Shown here: piece after piece, positions 12,401 through 27,400 of the stretch
Numbering within the stretch: position 1 is the first letter of the stretch
Layout: the number at the start of each line of letters is the position of its first letter
Assembly (NCBI RefSeq): GCF_037038585.1
Contig: NC_092522.1
Span: 49,761,661-49,825,660, forward strand
Source: Patagioenas fasciata
Lineage: Eukaryota; Chordata; Aves; Columbiformes; Columbidae
DNA: 64,000 nt
Direction of reading: 5' to 3'
Made by a program: the position numbers and the translations under genes
Notes under the pieces: generated by a model
Databases searched by the model: none
Told to the model about the DNA's origin: nothing
What the model saw: only the letters and a program-made list of their open reading frames with translations

Positions 12401-15400
12401 CACAACTCCGTCTACTTCCAAGATAAAGGATTAGATGTAATGGGTATGCGTAGATAAGTGCTTTTTATAATTCTAATGCCTCTCTGAAGGAAGAGAAACA
12501 ACTCCAGCAGGACCAGTTCTTCACTTATGCCACAGCCTTGTTTTGTTTTTATTTGCAGTGCAGACAGCTGTACTCATTTCTGAGAAGTAACACTGGGCCA
12601 AGGAAGCAAGTAACCACAGTTACAGCATGATACAGATCTTGCAAAGCCACCCAAAAGTGAACAGTGCTTAAAAATGTTCATTTAACTTACCACCACTTCA
12701 GTAATCTCGATTGTCAACTAGCTGGACACTCTTTAGGCTAATAAAAGTTAAGCCTTCTTTTTAACTGTGAGGGACACATAGGTGTTACTGTACATAGGAG
12801 AGCAGCACAAAAGAAAGTGCCAGAAAAGAACAACCTAATGTCTAGACTTCTGTTTGTAAAATGGAACAAACAACGAAAAAAAAAAAGCATTTACTGTTAG
12901 AGCGACAGTGTTGTCATTATAGGCCTGATTAGTTTTGAAAAAATTCAGAGGACATTTCAAATGCTAGCTTTTGCTACAAGTCGTTAATAGATACTTTTGA
13001 AGTTCATTACAGATTTGTCATGTTTTCCCCATTCTACTTCATTAGCTGGCCTCTCCTGAATAAAACCACAATAGCATTTATGGCCCTGGGTCTAAAACAA
13101 GTCCTAGTTGCATATCATTTTCACTAGAAGTGTTTGATCTTGAGTCCTACATTATTGTGCATGTCAAGTTCAAAGGGCCTCTAGATCTGGCAGGCCTCAC
13201 CCGCTTAGTATTTAATATTCAGAAACTTCTCATCAAAGTGCAAACATCAACTCAGCAACTGATTATTTATAAAACTTTTCTTTTATACAGTCAGCAGCTG
13301 ACTACACAGAATTTGATTCATGGACTAACATCTGAAGTTCCTAAAGAATCAGATGCATTAGAAATTTCCCAAAATTATAGGCAAGGAAGCACCAAGTTCT
13401 GTGTTTTCATTAAGAATATACTATGTTATCAAAAGATATAGAACATAAACAAGCTGTAAGTAATTATAGCTCAGCTAGAAAAGGTGAGTGCAAGGATACA
13501 TGCAACTCCTACCAAACAGCTCAACACCTCACCCTGCCTGCAAAAAAACTAAGAGGAAAAACATTAGAACTCCAATTTATTTAAAAAAAAAAAAAAAAGC
13601 CATGACATGAAGTTAAAAGCATGTGATTTATCCTTAGATAAATTCTGCATAAACAAACAATGGATGCAATGGTGTTAAGGATTATTTACAGCTACTGTCA
13701 TTCCCTATATTAAAATATAGAGGTTTATTTCCCTAAGCTTATTTGGCAACACTATTGAATAGAGATTAACCACCCTGAAGTTAAGACGCTTTACTAGTCC
13801 AGAATTGACAAAATCCCTGCTTAAAAAAACCCACAACACAATATAAAATAAACCTGTACTTCTCTAATATCCAAGGAAAAAAGCAAACAAACAACTGTCT
13901 TGGAAGACTGAAGTACCTTGCCATATAGGAATTTAAACAGTGCTGCTTTCTATCCTTCAACAGCCTTCCTTCTTCTGAGCAGCCTGTCCCAGGGCTCACA
14001 CTGGAGATGACAGTAGCTCAAGGCCTTCACAGCAGCAATCGGGCTGAGTAAAAAGATTCCTTTAACCCCCAACCCAAGAGAGAGGGAAGATCAGTGCTGA
14101 GAGGGCAGAGGGGCCATCGCAGCCCCAGAAACACCAGAATAGTGTTGGAAACAAAATCCAGGAAAACCATCGAGGGAAGGGAAGCAGGGGTCTGTTAGAA
14201 TGAAAATTAGGAAAAGGAAAACCAAGGTTTCGCCTTTCAGTATCAGCAAGCTAGACAAGCAAAGCCAGGCCTCTAGAAGTTCTTATGCTGTGGAGCAAAA
14301 GCCACTGCCTGTGGTCATGTTTTACGTCCTTTCGTATGGGTCCAAGTATCAGCTCAGCAGCAGCTTCTAGTGTAGAGAAGAGTATGGCACTGGGGCACAA
14401 CTTCAGGCAGGTGTACCCCTCCCAACCCACTTGTGGATGGATGTTCTGGTGAGGATGCCCTCTTTGTCCTTTTAGAACAGAACGTGGGGTGTACCTTGCC
14501 GTTCCAAAAGACACAGCCACGGGACTTCTAAGATTACATATTTGTCTCACGGTATGCTTTGGAGGTTAAACAGTTCATAACCTGACATGGGGTAACCTGA
14601 ATGAAAAGACTTCTTCAGGAGTTTGCTTTCTCCCCTAAAGAAAAGCAAAGAAGACAAGACTACATTAACAGGTTCTGAAAGCACCGTCTCTTGGCGTGAC
14701 GTAAATACAGCCCTGAGAGGTCAGATGTACAATTCTGCCTCTGGCATTTAGCTCGAGAAGCTGAGAACTGCTGTGCACCAGCCACAAATTGTTCTATTTT
14801 CCTTGCAACATAAAATTTTTCTATTTGACTTTCAAGGTTACTTAAAATGTCTGAACCCCTAAGAAATAGAGCTGATGAAAGAAAACTATAAATATGCCAT
14901 ATCTTTCACACCACAAAATTGGTAATAAAATACTATAATCTACCTCCAAATCAGAGCAGAAAATTTACTGCAGAGATGGAGAAGACCCATGTGTGTAACA
15001 CCCCACATGCCGACATCTAAGCCATGAGTATGCCTGCATGTTCTAATGAGCGGATAGACACTAGACATGCGAGTTTAACTATTGTCCCGCTCTCAGTTTT
15101 TTACATCAGATTGCAAACTGGCAATTGATTGGGTCAACCAGAAAGGGAAGGAAATGGTAGTTAAAATACAGTTACACGCCCCCTGCCCCCTCAAAAAAAA
15201 AAAAAAGTCTCCCTTTCCTTTAGGTTTGCCAGTCATGAGGGCATCTTGATGCACATCTCTCCTTGTCGCAGCCGAAGCGATGACGGCAGCAGGTCGGTGA
15301 AGGGCCGCGTGTCCCCTGTCCCAGGGCAGAGGCAGAGCCGGGCTGAGCTGCAATCGCTTGTGCACCTGAGCGTTCGGCAGTCGAACCGCCCCATGATGCT

Positions 15401-18400
15401 CCGCCAGCTACAAACACTCAACACTTTGCTAAGATTTGACGGTCAAAAGCGATTTGTCATTTAGGCACAGTTTGGGATTCTAGAGACAGGGTTTCAGTCC
15501 CAAGCCGCTTTCATAGATGATTTTTTTTTTTATGACTATGAATGAGCTGCAGTTTCTGGACTTCAACTGCCCACCTAAGGAATAAACCAAAAATACTTTA
15601 TTTTTCCTACCATTTGTCCAAATTGTATTTCTGGGAACCATTAAGCCCAGAAAGTCTCAAGAGTTTACACACAGGCTGGTATAGTCCCAACAGCAATTTC
15701 TAGAAGTTATCAGAATTCAAATAAAAGTTATTAACAGCAGTAGCATTTCCAAGATACTGCAAGAGCAAATAATTTTCAACCCATTTAAGAGAGAGAGGGC
15801 AGAGAGAGTGTATGTGCAAGATGCATGAAGTAGTATCTTCAGGCAGAGCAAACCTAGAAGTCTGTGTTCTTTTCAGTCTTACCCCTCTGGTCTCAACTGA
15901 CTGCAGGATTAAAATAAAGGCTTAGTAGGTCTTGGATCATCTTTCTGTCTAATAAATATAAGTAAGATTCAAAACTGTAGATTTTATGAAGTTGCATGTC
16001 CATCTTCCCTTAAGAAGGCTATATTAAGGTATTTAGGAATTTTATTTATTGGATTAAAAAATTTAGATATAACTTCAGTCTCAAGGCAGGGGAAATTCAG
16101 CAAATCAAAATACTGGCTGTATATACTCATGGGAAACAATGTATTCTAAAGGAGAATGTAATGATTTGGTAATACCATATAAAATCAGGTCTCAGTTCAT
16201 AAGTCTATATTAAAAACAAGATGACCACAAAGGACCCAGGATGGCTTTTTTTAAGCATCTTATTCACTCATCAGGAATGTGTAGTATTTCACTAAACAGT
16301 CAGGCAAACACAGCCAAAAGAAATTGTTTTGCTTGGCAGCCTGAAAAATCCAAATTGTTGAGACAAAGACTGCAGAAAGAAAAGCAACTTGTTTTAAGCA
16401 CAGCCTGATACATGCAGAGGTAAGAAAGCCAAGTTTAAAATGACTGGGAAAATGACTTTGCCTTGCTGAGTGTACAAAACCAAAATAAATATGTGACCCA
16501 AAGTAGTTGCAGTTTTTGCTTTGTTTCCTGTGCACACAGTGGGTGCTTTCAGGATCTTTTCAGAGTCAGAAAGAAATCTTCAGGTCAGCAGAGACCAAAC
16601 ACAATGGCAAAAATAGAGCAAAACACTCAAAAATAATCTAAGTAATTTTAGTCCACACAACACCAGAAAACACCAAAGTTACAAAACGTGGAGCTTTGGA
16701 GGAAATTTCATGATCTACTCTTCGGTGATAAGAACAGCATTCTGCCCTGCCACTGTTAGTTGCCAGCCTGAGAAACTCATACCTACAGTGCCTGGCGTGT
16801 ACATGGTTTTAGGCTCAAGACCAGCTGTCTAAAGATTGATGCAGGTAATTGAATCCTTAGCTGAGAACACCTGGCCATGTAGATTGAGATAAACCTTGAA
16901 CACAGCTCTTATTACTGCAAGCTGGTTTGTTTTTGTTTTTCTCATAAACTAATAGTCAACAGCAGTCTTACAGCACTGTTTTAAATATCCGCAGTCTAGA
17001 TCAAAAAGGGAATGGAAAACCCCAAACCTCAGGCATCACTCTTCTTTCTTTCCAGGGAAGCATTGCCATTTGTGCCAGCTTGATAAAAATAATCACGCCA
17101 AAGAATAGTTTGTAAGAAACAATTCTAATACCAGGCTGCTAAGGAAGGAGGGGGGCAAATTGTTTTCTGCCACTTTCTTCCAATTAAAACAAAGCACAAA
17201 ACCAACTAGGATTTGTACAAAGAAGGATATTGAAGACTGCCTTTTAGTTTTAGATAAAGAGAACAGTTTGCAAACCACATTTTTAGAAGTGCAACATATT
17301 TTTTTTTCTTTCTAAATCATCACTAGGATTAGGTTGCTTCTGTAGCAGAGTAATTAGGGAATTCAGACAGGGAGGCAGCAATCAGATTATTGAAGGGTTT
17401 TAAGCTTGACACTCTTTTTGAGTTTTGTTTGTTTGTTTTTAAACCCATCTTGAAGGTTTCTCTTTTCAACAAGTATCTGAGGGCCTGTTGAAAGTAGAAG
17501 AGAGCTGAAGAAGGAAAAATCCAGGAGTTTAAATGAAAAAAGTACAAAAAAATACTCTAAAAGCTACTTTCACAACTATTTTACCTGTATCATGAATAAC
17601 ATGATGCACATGTGTAAATTTTAAGCATTTGGAATGAAACTTACGTTAGTTAATAGCATGAATTGGAAATAGATTCCGACTGACTCAGACGCTGCTCTGT
17701 GCAGCAAATGTGCTGGCTGAGGTGGCGGACGGAAATTGTATTTTCTGTCCACTACTAAATTCATTAAAAGTTCTGAGTTTGAGAAGAGTTGCAGAGAAAT
17801 TCTATTTCCAAACCCAGGCATGATTCCTGTTTTCCATTTATATCTTGGGGTCTGTGCTGAGTTTCACTGAATTTTTACTTCAAACAAACCAAGAAACCTC
17901 AAAGGCCAAACTCAGCCAAAATGTCAGCTTTCATCTCACTTAAACTGGAACCCATAAGCAGAATGCCCTAAATTCATAAACCTGGCCTTAGCTCCAGTTA
18001 AAAACGTAACCCACATTTCAAGATGTGTTATGTTTATGAGGGCTCCACCCATGAACCAAATCACTCCTTCCAGTTCAATCTCTGGTTTTAAAATATCAGC
18101 TTATTTGCAGTGCAATGAAAACTGTTTGCTTCCAGAGTCGTTTTACTGCTGAGAAGTGCTACAGTTTTCTATTAAAAATATTAATATTTTAAATGCTAAC
18201 AGCCAACTCAGCAATTCACACTGTATTTCTGCTTTGTTCGTCTTCTTAAAGAACTTTAAATATACACCAAACAGCTAAAAATGGTGGATATAATCACGGA
18301 AGTGTCTGCTGTGACACAAGTGACTTAAAGCCATATCTCACATTTGTGCTTAAAATGAAAACACAGAAAGTTTACTTTTGACAGAAGTGAAGTTATCAAG

Positions 18401-21400
18401 CCCTTCAACAATGATCTGCCCAAAATGACAGCAATTTAGTACACTGTTCTCTGGGTAAGTTTGACAGCCACGGAATATTAGGGAATCTGTTGCACCAGCT
18501 ACCATGAGAAAAATTTGTCCATACCTAATCAACTGGAATCACCATTGGCATCACTGTTAACAGCTGAGAGAGGCTCCAACCTGCAAGAAACAAGCTCTCC
18601 CCTCTTCCCACTACCCTCTCAGTTTTCCTGAAGTAAGTTACAGACAAATTTTGCTGCTTCAGATTCTTACAGTCTCAATGTTAAAAACTGAAAGAAACAA
18701 GCAAACAAAAAACCCAACCAACAAACCAAAAAACCCCCAAGCCTATTGGTTTTACTGATTTGCATCTCTGCTTTCTCCTTGTCTGGAAAAGCAGAGAGTG
18801 CCACGTTCCCCTCCTAGGGTAAGCCAGAGCACATTCACGCAAAGCTGCAAAAGAACAAAGCAATTTTGTCATCACAGAAATAATGTGCAAAAAAAAAAAC
18901 GCAAACCAAAACAAAAACTCTGCATGAAAGGGAGGCCAGGGAAAAAAATATTATGGAAAGAATAACCCATCATGAGGTACAGCTCATGGAATGGAAAGAG
19001 CCTGACAGCCTAAAATAACAGTGGGAACAGATGTGGCTCACACGACACTAAATGTGCATTACAACATGTCAGCCTTACTAAACAGCTCATTCAGGTGTCT
19101 TCACTGCTTCCTCACACGGGACCGACTGGGGAAGGAAACTTCATGGAGAAACTGCTTTGCAGTATTATCTCATTAAAGTACTGGTTAGGGAAGAGATCAA
19201 GGAGTGAGCACCAAGTGAGATCACCTTTAGAAATGGAAGACTCAGCAGCTGAAGGATTTGGCTGAAAGACTGACACAATATGAGGCACTGGGGAAAAAAT
19301 AAAAGGAGGAATCCATACAAACCAACCAACTCACACCCTTTAAAGTTGGATAAAATGGATTATCCAGAGTTTTGCTAAAGGAAAAGGTCATGCAACTTTT
19401 CAACCTACAGCTGAGGCACAGCTATTAACTCTGGTCAGCAAGGAGAGAGTGGGAAAGCGGGAAGCACAGCTTGATTCCCTGAGACAAATAGTTAATTCAA
19501 AAGTAACCTCCTCCCCACCACGCCTTTCTTCAGCAGTCATCAGTGTTTCCATGTCATTCTGTGATTCTTCTTTCATTATAGAAACGCATGAAACTAGATG
19601 TCCATTATGGTCCCTCATTTTAAGACACCAGAAGGACAGCAAAAATAATCTTAATCAGCAAGAGATAAGCAGTAGGTTGGGTTGAAAAACACTTCACTAG
19701 ACATACAAGCATTTAAAATAAAAGATGGCTATCAGTTACAAAGAAAACCCATTTGAGTGTAGATAGATCTCATCATGGATCACTAGCCAGTTCATTACAG
19801 AAAGCACTAGCTCAAGAAAGTTTCAGTATTCAGAACTTACAAAACCCTACCAAGACAGAGCCTAGAAACACAACTACAGCTGCCATGTTTCCAAGCCTGA
19901 ATTTTGGGGTTTGCCCTAGAAAGTAAGAGCAAGACAACAGCACTGCTTCCAACACAGGATTGATTTCACCTCACTGTCAATGAGGCCCACTACTATTCTT
20001 TTCTTGGCAGCTTCACCTGAGTACACGCACTCTAAATGCCTCTTTAGTATTACACTAGAAGCCAGTGGCTTCTTCTTCTAGGGTCCTGAAAGACAGGAGG
20101 GCTTGTCTGAGCTACCTGGCTTCCACCACAGGAAATTCTCCACTGGCTCATGAACCACCACAGCTTACAAGGGGTTTTTTAAGGCAAGTGAAGACCAGCA
20201 ATGCTTTCTCTTAAACTGCAGTGTTGTAGGCTGCAAGGACCCAGGAGCCACATCGAGTTAATCAGCATCTGCAAAGCACAGATGGGGTGCCAGCCAGAGG
20301 CAGTGACCTTGAGCCGGGAAGGCTGACAACAAGTCTAGGGTTGGGTCAACTGGATTAATTCAGTATTCACTGGCATTTCCAAATAATTACTCTGCATTAG
20401 GCTAAGATTATATTCATAAGCTCATACATGATTATCTACACAGTTCAAGGGCAAAAAATAAAAGAAAGAGAGGGGGGAGCAGCTTTCTCTGGCAGATAAA
20501 GCCAGAAAACACAAACTATGAAACGTGATTAAATTAACATACCCACCATACCCGGTTCAGAAAGACAATGAACTGAGGTTTTTCTCCCATATTTTCTTCA
20601 ACAAAAAGAATTAAACTTTATTTCCCACCAGAAACATGGTACAACTATGTTTCTTCATACTGCAGGTTCAGAAAGATGGGGAACTCTGGCTCTGTGTTAG
20701 CCTTATGAGAATTCCATTGTAAATAATACTTTAACAAAATAACAGATGTAGAGTAAAACAAAACACAAAACAAACAAACAACCAACCCACCCCAAAACCA
20801 ATCCAGCACAGAAAAACATTGTTTTTGAAGGAGCTGCCTTTTGGAGAAGAAATGGCACAATGTTTCCAGCATAGCCTCAGGTTAACACATTCCATTACAT
20901 TGTAGTACATAATGTAAAGATTAATCATAGGACAGGCTTTAAGAAAAAAAAATCCAAGGAAGTTACCGGATATCTGTATCTTTCTCAACTCATTCCCTAA
21001 CTACTCCACTTTTGACTTCAAAAGTGAAATGGAGTTGTGCTCATAGAACGCCTGAGACACTGGTCTCACCAAACGTGGAAAGCTGTTTGGAAAGTTTACT
21101 ATGAAAAATCTGATCATTTGGACTGAATCAGTTTTACACCTGCACTTGAGGCCAGAACATTAGTTCATGAAGTACATTTTGTGCAAATCGAAGCACACCA
21201 GCCCCGTTTCATTTGCAGGACAGTCACTTTACACAGCTCTCAGAATAAATATGACATCAGTCTATCAAGTCTCAAATTCAAGACGATATAAAAGCACTAG
21301 CAACAGCATTAAATGACAAACCAACTTTAAAAATAAAACTGCTGCATATTTACCTTTGTTTCCCAGGAGAATGGAGCCGAGTGTTCATCTTGCCAAGTTA

Positions 21401-24400
21401 TGTCCTGAAATAGAATTCAAGAATGACTAAAAATCAGCAGAGCAGCTTTACCTGCTCAGGAGCATCATATGAAAATGACATTATGTTTCATTGCTGGAAG
21501 CATAACAACCATTATCATAGAACTAGCTAAAAAGTGAGAGCACTACTTAGTGATGACACTGATTACAGTTGAAGACTGACTAAAAGCAAGTTCTCTGTGG
21601 GGAAGATTATCTATTGGTATACCAATTTAACCTAGAAAATATATGAAGGTTTAACCTGGTCTAAACCTCTTGAAATGGTTTCTCTACAAATAGCTTTAAA
21701 ACATATTATATTTCCAGTTTTCTATTAGGCATTTTCTTTGGCAGACACTAGCAACACACAGGGACAGAAATAACAAGAGAAGTAGGGGTCTTAGGGAAAT
21801 AAAGTCCCATTTCCTCCTCTGCATAGATCACCGAGCATGTGTGCAACCGGGCAGTCGTGTGGTAGCAAAACAGCTGCACGTCCATCAGGCCATGCCACAG
21901 CTGGATCCAACCCTGACAAGACACATCACTGCACCACTTTGATGACGATCAGTCTGAAATAAGTATTTGGTGCTGTTGAAAGAACCACACGATGTCCAGA
22001 GTGAAATCCCAAGCTGAAATAGCTTTTTACAGAAGTTGTTTATCTGCAAATAATCTCAACTTGAGAAATTTAAATAATCTCTTCATTCGCAGCACGCCCT
22101 TCAGAAATACCTGCAGCCCACATCGAAAAAAAAAGAAGGGGTGAAAAAAAGAAAATTGTTGTTCACATTTGTTCAAGACTTGCAACAGAACAATGATCGC
22201 ACTTCTCTTAATCATGGATAAGGCTAATTTGGACGTTGGATGTTCACACTGGTGGAGGTACTGAGTCACATCCTCTGTACTGAGTACAGCATTGCTTGGC
22301 CACCCCAGAACATCATGGGAGGAACAGGAATGGAACAGTGGACACCAGGAGTGACCATGCGCAAGGAAGGAGAGAACAGAACAAGATCTGGAGTGCTTGT
22401 TTCCCACTCAGGGTGTTCAAAGAATAACAGAACTAGACCATGTCCTAAGCTAACAGGGGAACTCCACATCCTACCATGACTGCCCTTCTCATTTCTGACC
22501 TCTATCTTTCTAGAAATATATTTCTCAAACATTTCTCTTACATCACCCTAGGCAGATTTTGCTGGCCAAGGGATATGAAATCACAATTAGAAGTGTCTGA
22601 AACCATCTCCTACACATGAAAATGTGTTGTTCTCCAACTATTACCCATCTGTGAAACAACAGGTTTCTAGCAGCAAAGTATTTGTGGTATATATGAGGGT
22701 GATCCCATGCTTCTAAAAATAACTGGGATAATCAGAAACCTCCTAAAAGGAAAGGTCTGGGCTCTGCTGGACCACACATTCTGTCCAAAAAATAAATTGG
22801 GTACAGGAAATTCTTGCCAGGAACACAAGTGTAATACCAAGTTCTCTCATTCCAGGAAATGGATACTCATATTTATTAACATTTAAAGGAAACAAAGGGA
22901 GTAAAAGTCCACTTTTTAGCATCTGTTCTAACTTCTGTCAGTATGTGCACTGTGGACTGCTGCTGACTACATGGAATGCCACAGCACTTAGGTGGGATAC
23001 CTCGCAGCAGGTGAGTGTCAAATGATTTCAAAATTATTTTAGGACTGTATCCTCTGCTTCTGAAACTGGTGGAGTGGGCACTTCATTTCTGAAGTGTGCA
23101 TGACAGGAATCATGATCCAGGAGGGAAATGAGACGGGAGAGTCCAGCCACTGAATCGAGTCTCACACACAACGTAGGACTGTAATCCTTCTGTCCACATG
23201 GGTCTGGACAGATCAGTACTCAACTTCAATAAACGACAGAAATAAAGTCCAGCAAACAGTGCAACATTCCTACATGCTGTCACAGCACCTTAAAGCTCCA
23301 GACATGTAGGCATAGCTGTCAGTGGAACCTACCCAAGTAGTTTAAAGGAACTATGACTTCTTGTCATTTACAGGACATGCAAATCAGCTGTGGACCGGTT
23401 TTAAATTTGGGAATGAGCCAAGACCATCCTCATCCTGGATTGGAGATAGACAGTTCTTTATTTTCCTGTATTTGAGGCAAGTGTAGACAGCACTGGAAGG
23501 GACACTTCTTCACCCAACACTCCCTGCACATCCTCAACTCAGCGATCACACTGCTGCTGCAAACAAACCCCGCTGACAAAAGCTGCCTGCAGAGGGGCAG
23601 AAAAGCTGCGCAGGGAAAGCAGAGTGAAGGTATCAGGTTGCTGTACACCAGGATGCGTCATTCCCTACAGGATGGAGCAAATAGAATCTTCATAGAATCT
23701 GATGTCTTCTCAACCACCATTGCACTTGTTGGCACCTCAACTTGTAACCTCAACCTTCAGGTTAGGTAGACAAAAAGCTCCTGAAATGAACTAATGGTAT
23801 TTTGGTACCAGTTGTTAAAAAGTTCCTGTAAGAAGCAAAATCGAAGACTTCCATAGATTACTTCAAAAGATGGAAGTAGTAGACACTTAATAGGCAGAAG
23901 CAGTTCCTTGAAAGAAAAGGACTAAAGATTTTTCTTCCTAAAAGGCCATATCTCAGGCCACACAGCCCAACACACCTCACAGCTAGTATGTCTGAAGAGC
24001 TTTGTCCACATTCAAGAGCTCTTCCATGAGATCTAGTAAAGGATAAAACAGCACAAGACATGGTTTGAGGATATAAAGCTCCAAGGAGCTGATGACTGCA
24101 GTTATTTGAAGTGTACTTAAAGCCAGGATGAGGGGGACGGTTATAAAGTTATGTCCATTGTCAGGGAAGGAAAATAAGTTTGTGCTCTCACACAGAGGAC
24201 ATGCAGAGGACCAACTGAGAAGAACAACAACACAGTTCAACAGTTTCCCATCTGATGCACCTGATTCATATTCAGCACCAACAAAATCCAAGAAATAACT
24301 TTGCTTTCTGTAAGAATAAACAAGTTCTCACACACTTGAAGAAAATGTGAGCAAAAGTATCAACTATTTTAATATTCACAAAAGCAAATTACAAGTAGAA

Positions 24401-27400
24401 ATTCTAGGGAAAAATACTTCAAAGCTTTTTATAATCAGCACATGAGAAGAAATCCATATCTGATCAGCTTTTGTTTCCAGCACACAACAAAGCCTCTCCG
24501 GAAAGAAGGCAAATAAATAAACTTTTGTTCACCACCATTAAAGAATGTATTTGTAAGAAATGGAGCCTAATGCAACATATTTCATAGCTAAAAAAAAAGA
24601 AAAGAGAGAGAAAGGGGCAAAAATCCAGTCATACACTTGATTTCAACAACCAGCTGCAGAATACATAAAAAAGAATCACAAACTACGTTTGCTGTATGTA
24701 GGCAGCTTGTTGCAAAACACCATCTGCTGCCAGCATATCTGACATGAGCATTGCTCTGAGCAGCTGAAAGTAACCAGGCAGTCACAAACCCACCAACAAA
24801 CGCATCTTAAAAGTGTTACCAGAACAGGACTTGCTGGTTATGGGGATTTAACTGCACTCAAAGGCTGCCCTGCATTTTGCATTTTTTAAAGAGCACAAAT
24901 CTATAAGAGGCCAAACTGAAAAGTTTATTGCTAAATTGAATATTTGTTGCTTTAAAGCATTTTTAAGTAGGAGATAAAAGGGTCAATCCTTTGGCTTGGT
25001 GCCAAAGTTCTTAAGGCTAAGCAAAACAAATACCATATCTGCCTTCAGGTAGATAAGTCAAGCTGCCCTATTAAAAGGTGATGAATGAAGCCAACTGAAC
25101 TCCTATCTGTCTTTCCTCCACATAAAATGTTTACCGCTTCCTAAAGCACATGGTGTCTTCTTCAATGAAAAATTTAATTATTTCAAGTCCAATTCTTTGA
25201 GCTGCTGAGTACCACTCAAATACTCAATATCCCTTAAAAAAAAATCGGACCTTAAATCCATGTCACACACTTGTGGATACAGAGGGACAGTATTAAGAGA
25301 AGGGTGAGAACTTGTTAACTGAATATCTTAACTACCTTTCACTGAACTAAATGAGGAGGATCCAGTGGTGTCAAATGACATCAAATCAGATGCTTAACAC
25401 AAGCTGACAACTACAGTGATCAAAGGGTGGTAGCCTCTCACACACTGCTGGTTTTCCACCTGTTTCCCCCATAATGGCTCATCATTTATGGCATTGGATA
25501 TAAATGGAGAAATGCCACCAACTGGAGGCTTGTTGGAAAAGACGAAGATCTGCGTGAGGGTTGCAGCATCCAAAAGCCCTCCGCAAGAAGACCTAGGCTG
25601 TCTAGACACAGGCAATGACGGTGAAGCAACAAATAGACTCCTGGTGCTGGGCCCATGTGCAATAGCAAGTCAATCTTCAGTAAACAGGACAAAGTTTCTT
25701 TCAGAGGAATGTTAAATGACCCTATTAGCCTGGAAGAGAGGAAATTATGTGCACCATCTAGACAACATGACTCCAGAACATAGAACAAGATAGAGAGGCA
25801 AGAGATGTTTGGTTCCGTAAGGAGGAGGTATTGAAAAATACCAAGGCCTGCAACTCCATCAACGTTCTTGAGCTGCTGTATTCTGGGGTCTGTTTCAAAT
25901 GGGAAGTCTTGACTTGACATCATGAGGCTGATGGTGGACACATAATGGCTGGCGTCAGCAGTTGTGTGCATCCTCACCATGGAAGTGTGGTGCACACAGG
26001 CAGATGCCAAGTGTGTTGGGTGCCACCCAACCCAACTCTGTGCTTTGGAGAGAAATGCTGCTTGGAGAATCAGTGAGCCCAGTTCCTGTATTTCTACTTC
26101 TTTCATCAAGCTTTTTGACACATTTAAAAACACCTTCAGTTCTTTGACAGAAAGACAGCAGATTAAAAAAGCAGCTTTGGTGTCCTGTCACCGATCCTGT
26201 TTGTGAACTGCATTCACAGTGCATGTACAGCTTCAGTGATTACCTCCATGACTGGCAATGCTGCAATGAGGATGAGATAACATAAGAGGAGCTGTGGTGC
26301 TCAGCTGACTCCAGGCATTTGCTAGGAGTCACACATGGTGCCTCAGCGCTCCAGCACTACAAAATGACCGTATCACGGCTACAGGATGCCATGGTCCTCT
26401 TACTGCCCATCTGTTTTCTGTCACAGCCTTCCCACACAGCCAACACACTGAAAGGTGTTTTAAAAATATAAGACATGCTTATGTTTTGAGAACTTACAGT
26501 TCTGGGCTACAAGTTCAGAAGATTAGTTTGGTGTTAGAAAAGATATATGGGAAATGGTAGGGGCAAGAAGAGAGAACCAATTGTCCACAGATACAAGACC
26601 ACTACATATACCCCCTGAACGACCTTATCAAAGTAGTCACACGCAAGAAAGTGGGACTGAAATGGTGAGTGTCCTGGACAGGTAAATCAGTATCTTCAGC
26701 TTTCATCCTTATTTTGCTTTCTCCCAAGTCCTCCAAAGAACACGAGGTGAAAGAGATCAACTTGCCATGCTTAAGCAAGCACAGGTAGATCGCTACAGAT
26801 TTCAACATCAGTTAACAGGGAAGATGAGCTGTGGCTGGAAACACGAATCCTTTGGAGCAGGTGTCAGCAAGAACATCATCAGACCAGAACACACTGAAAC
26901 AGCTACAGCATGGCAAGTGATTTGGAGGTAGGCAGACTATTCTCCATTTCCTTGCCTCAGGACACTGTACACAATGGGACAGGGACAGCAGCCAGGACCA
27001 ATCTAGTTGTCTCCTGAGTGAGGGCTGGGTGGCCATGGCATGTGCAGCAGTTACAACTTAGAAAGACAGCAGTAGTACAGCTCAGTAAGCTGTCAGACCA
27101 GAAGACAATAAGAAAATAAAGCTCTGTAAGCAAAGCACTTGCAAGCCTGGAAAGCTGAACCAAAATGGCAAGAGACCAGCCAGAGTGGCTCTGTAACAGC
27201 AGGACAAGGAGGAACAATTACCAAGCTAGGGCAAATGTCCAGGAATCAGGTCGAATGCCAGCAAGGGAGCAGGAGGAGAGGAAGCTATCAGATGAGGAGC
27301 CAGGAAAAGCTCCAAGGCTCAAAAGTGCAATTGGAAGAACTAAAATGGAAATGGAGGATGCCAAAACAAGTGGAATCTCTTTTCTTCAGAACTATGATTT

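Noticed and set aside
23680-23705. AATAGAATCTTCATAGAATC as a CR1 3'-end repeat
   Set aside because: It resembles the CR1 terminal microsatellite, but no CR1 body is recognisable next to it.
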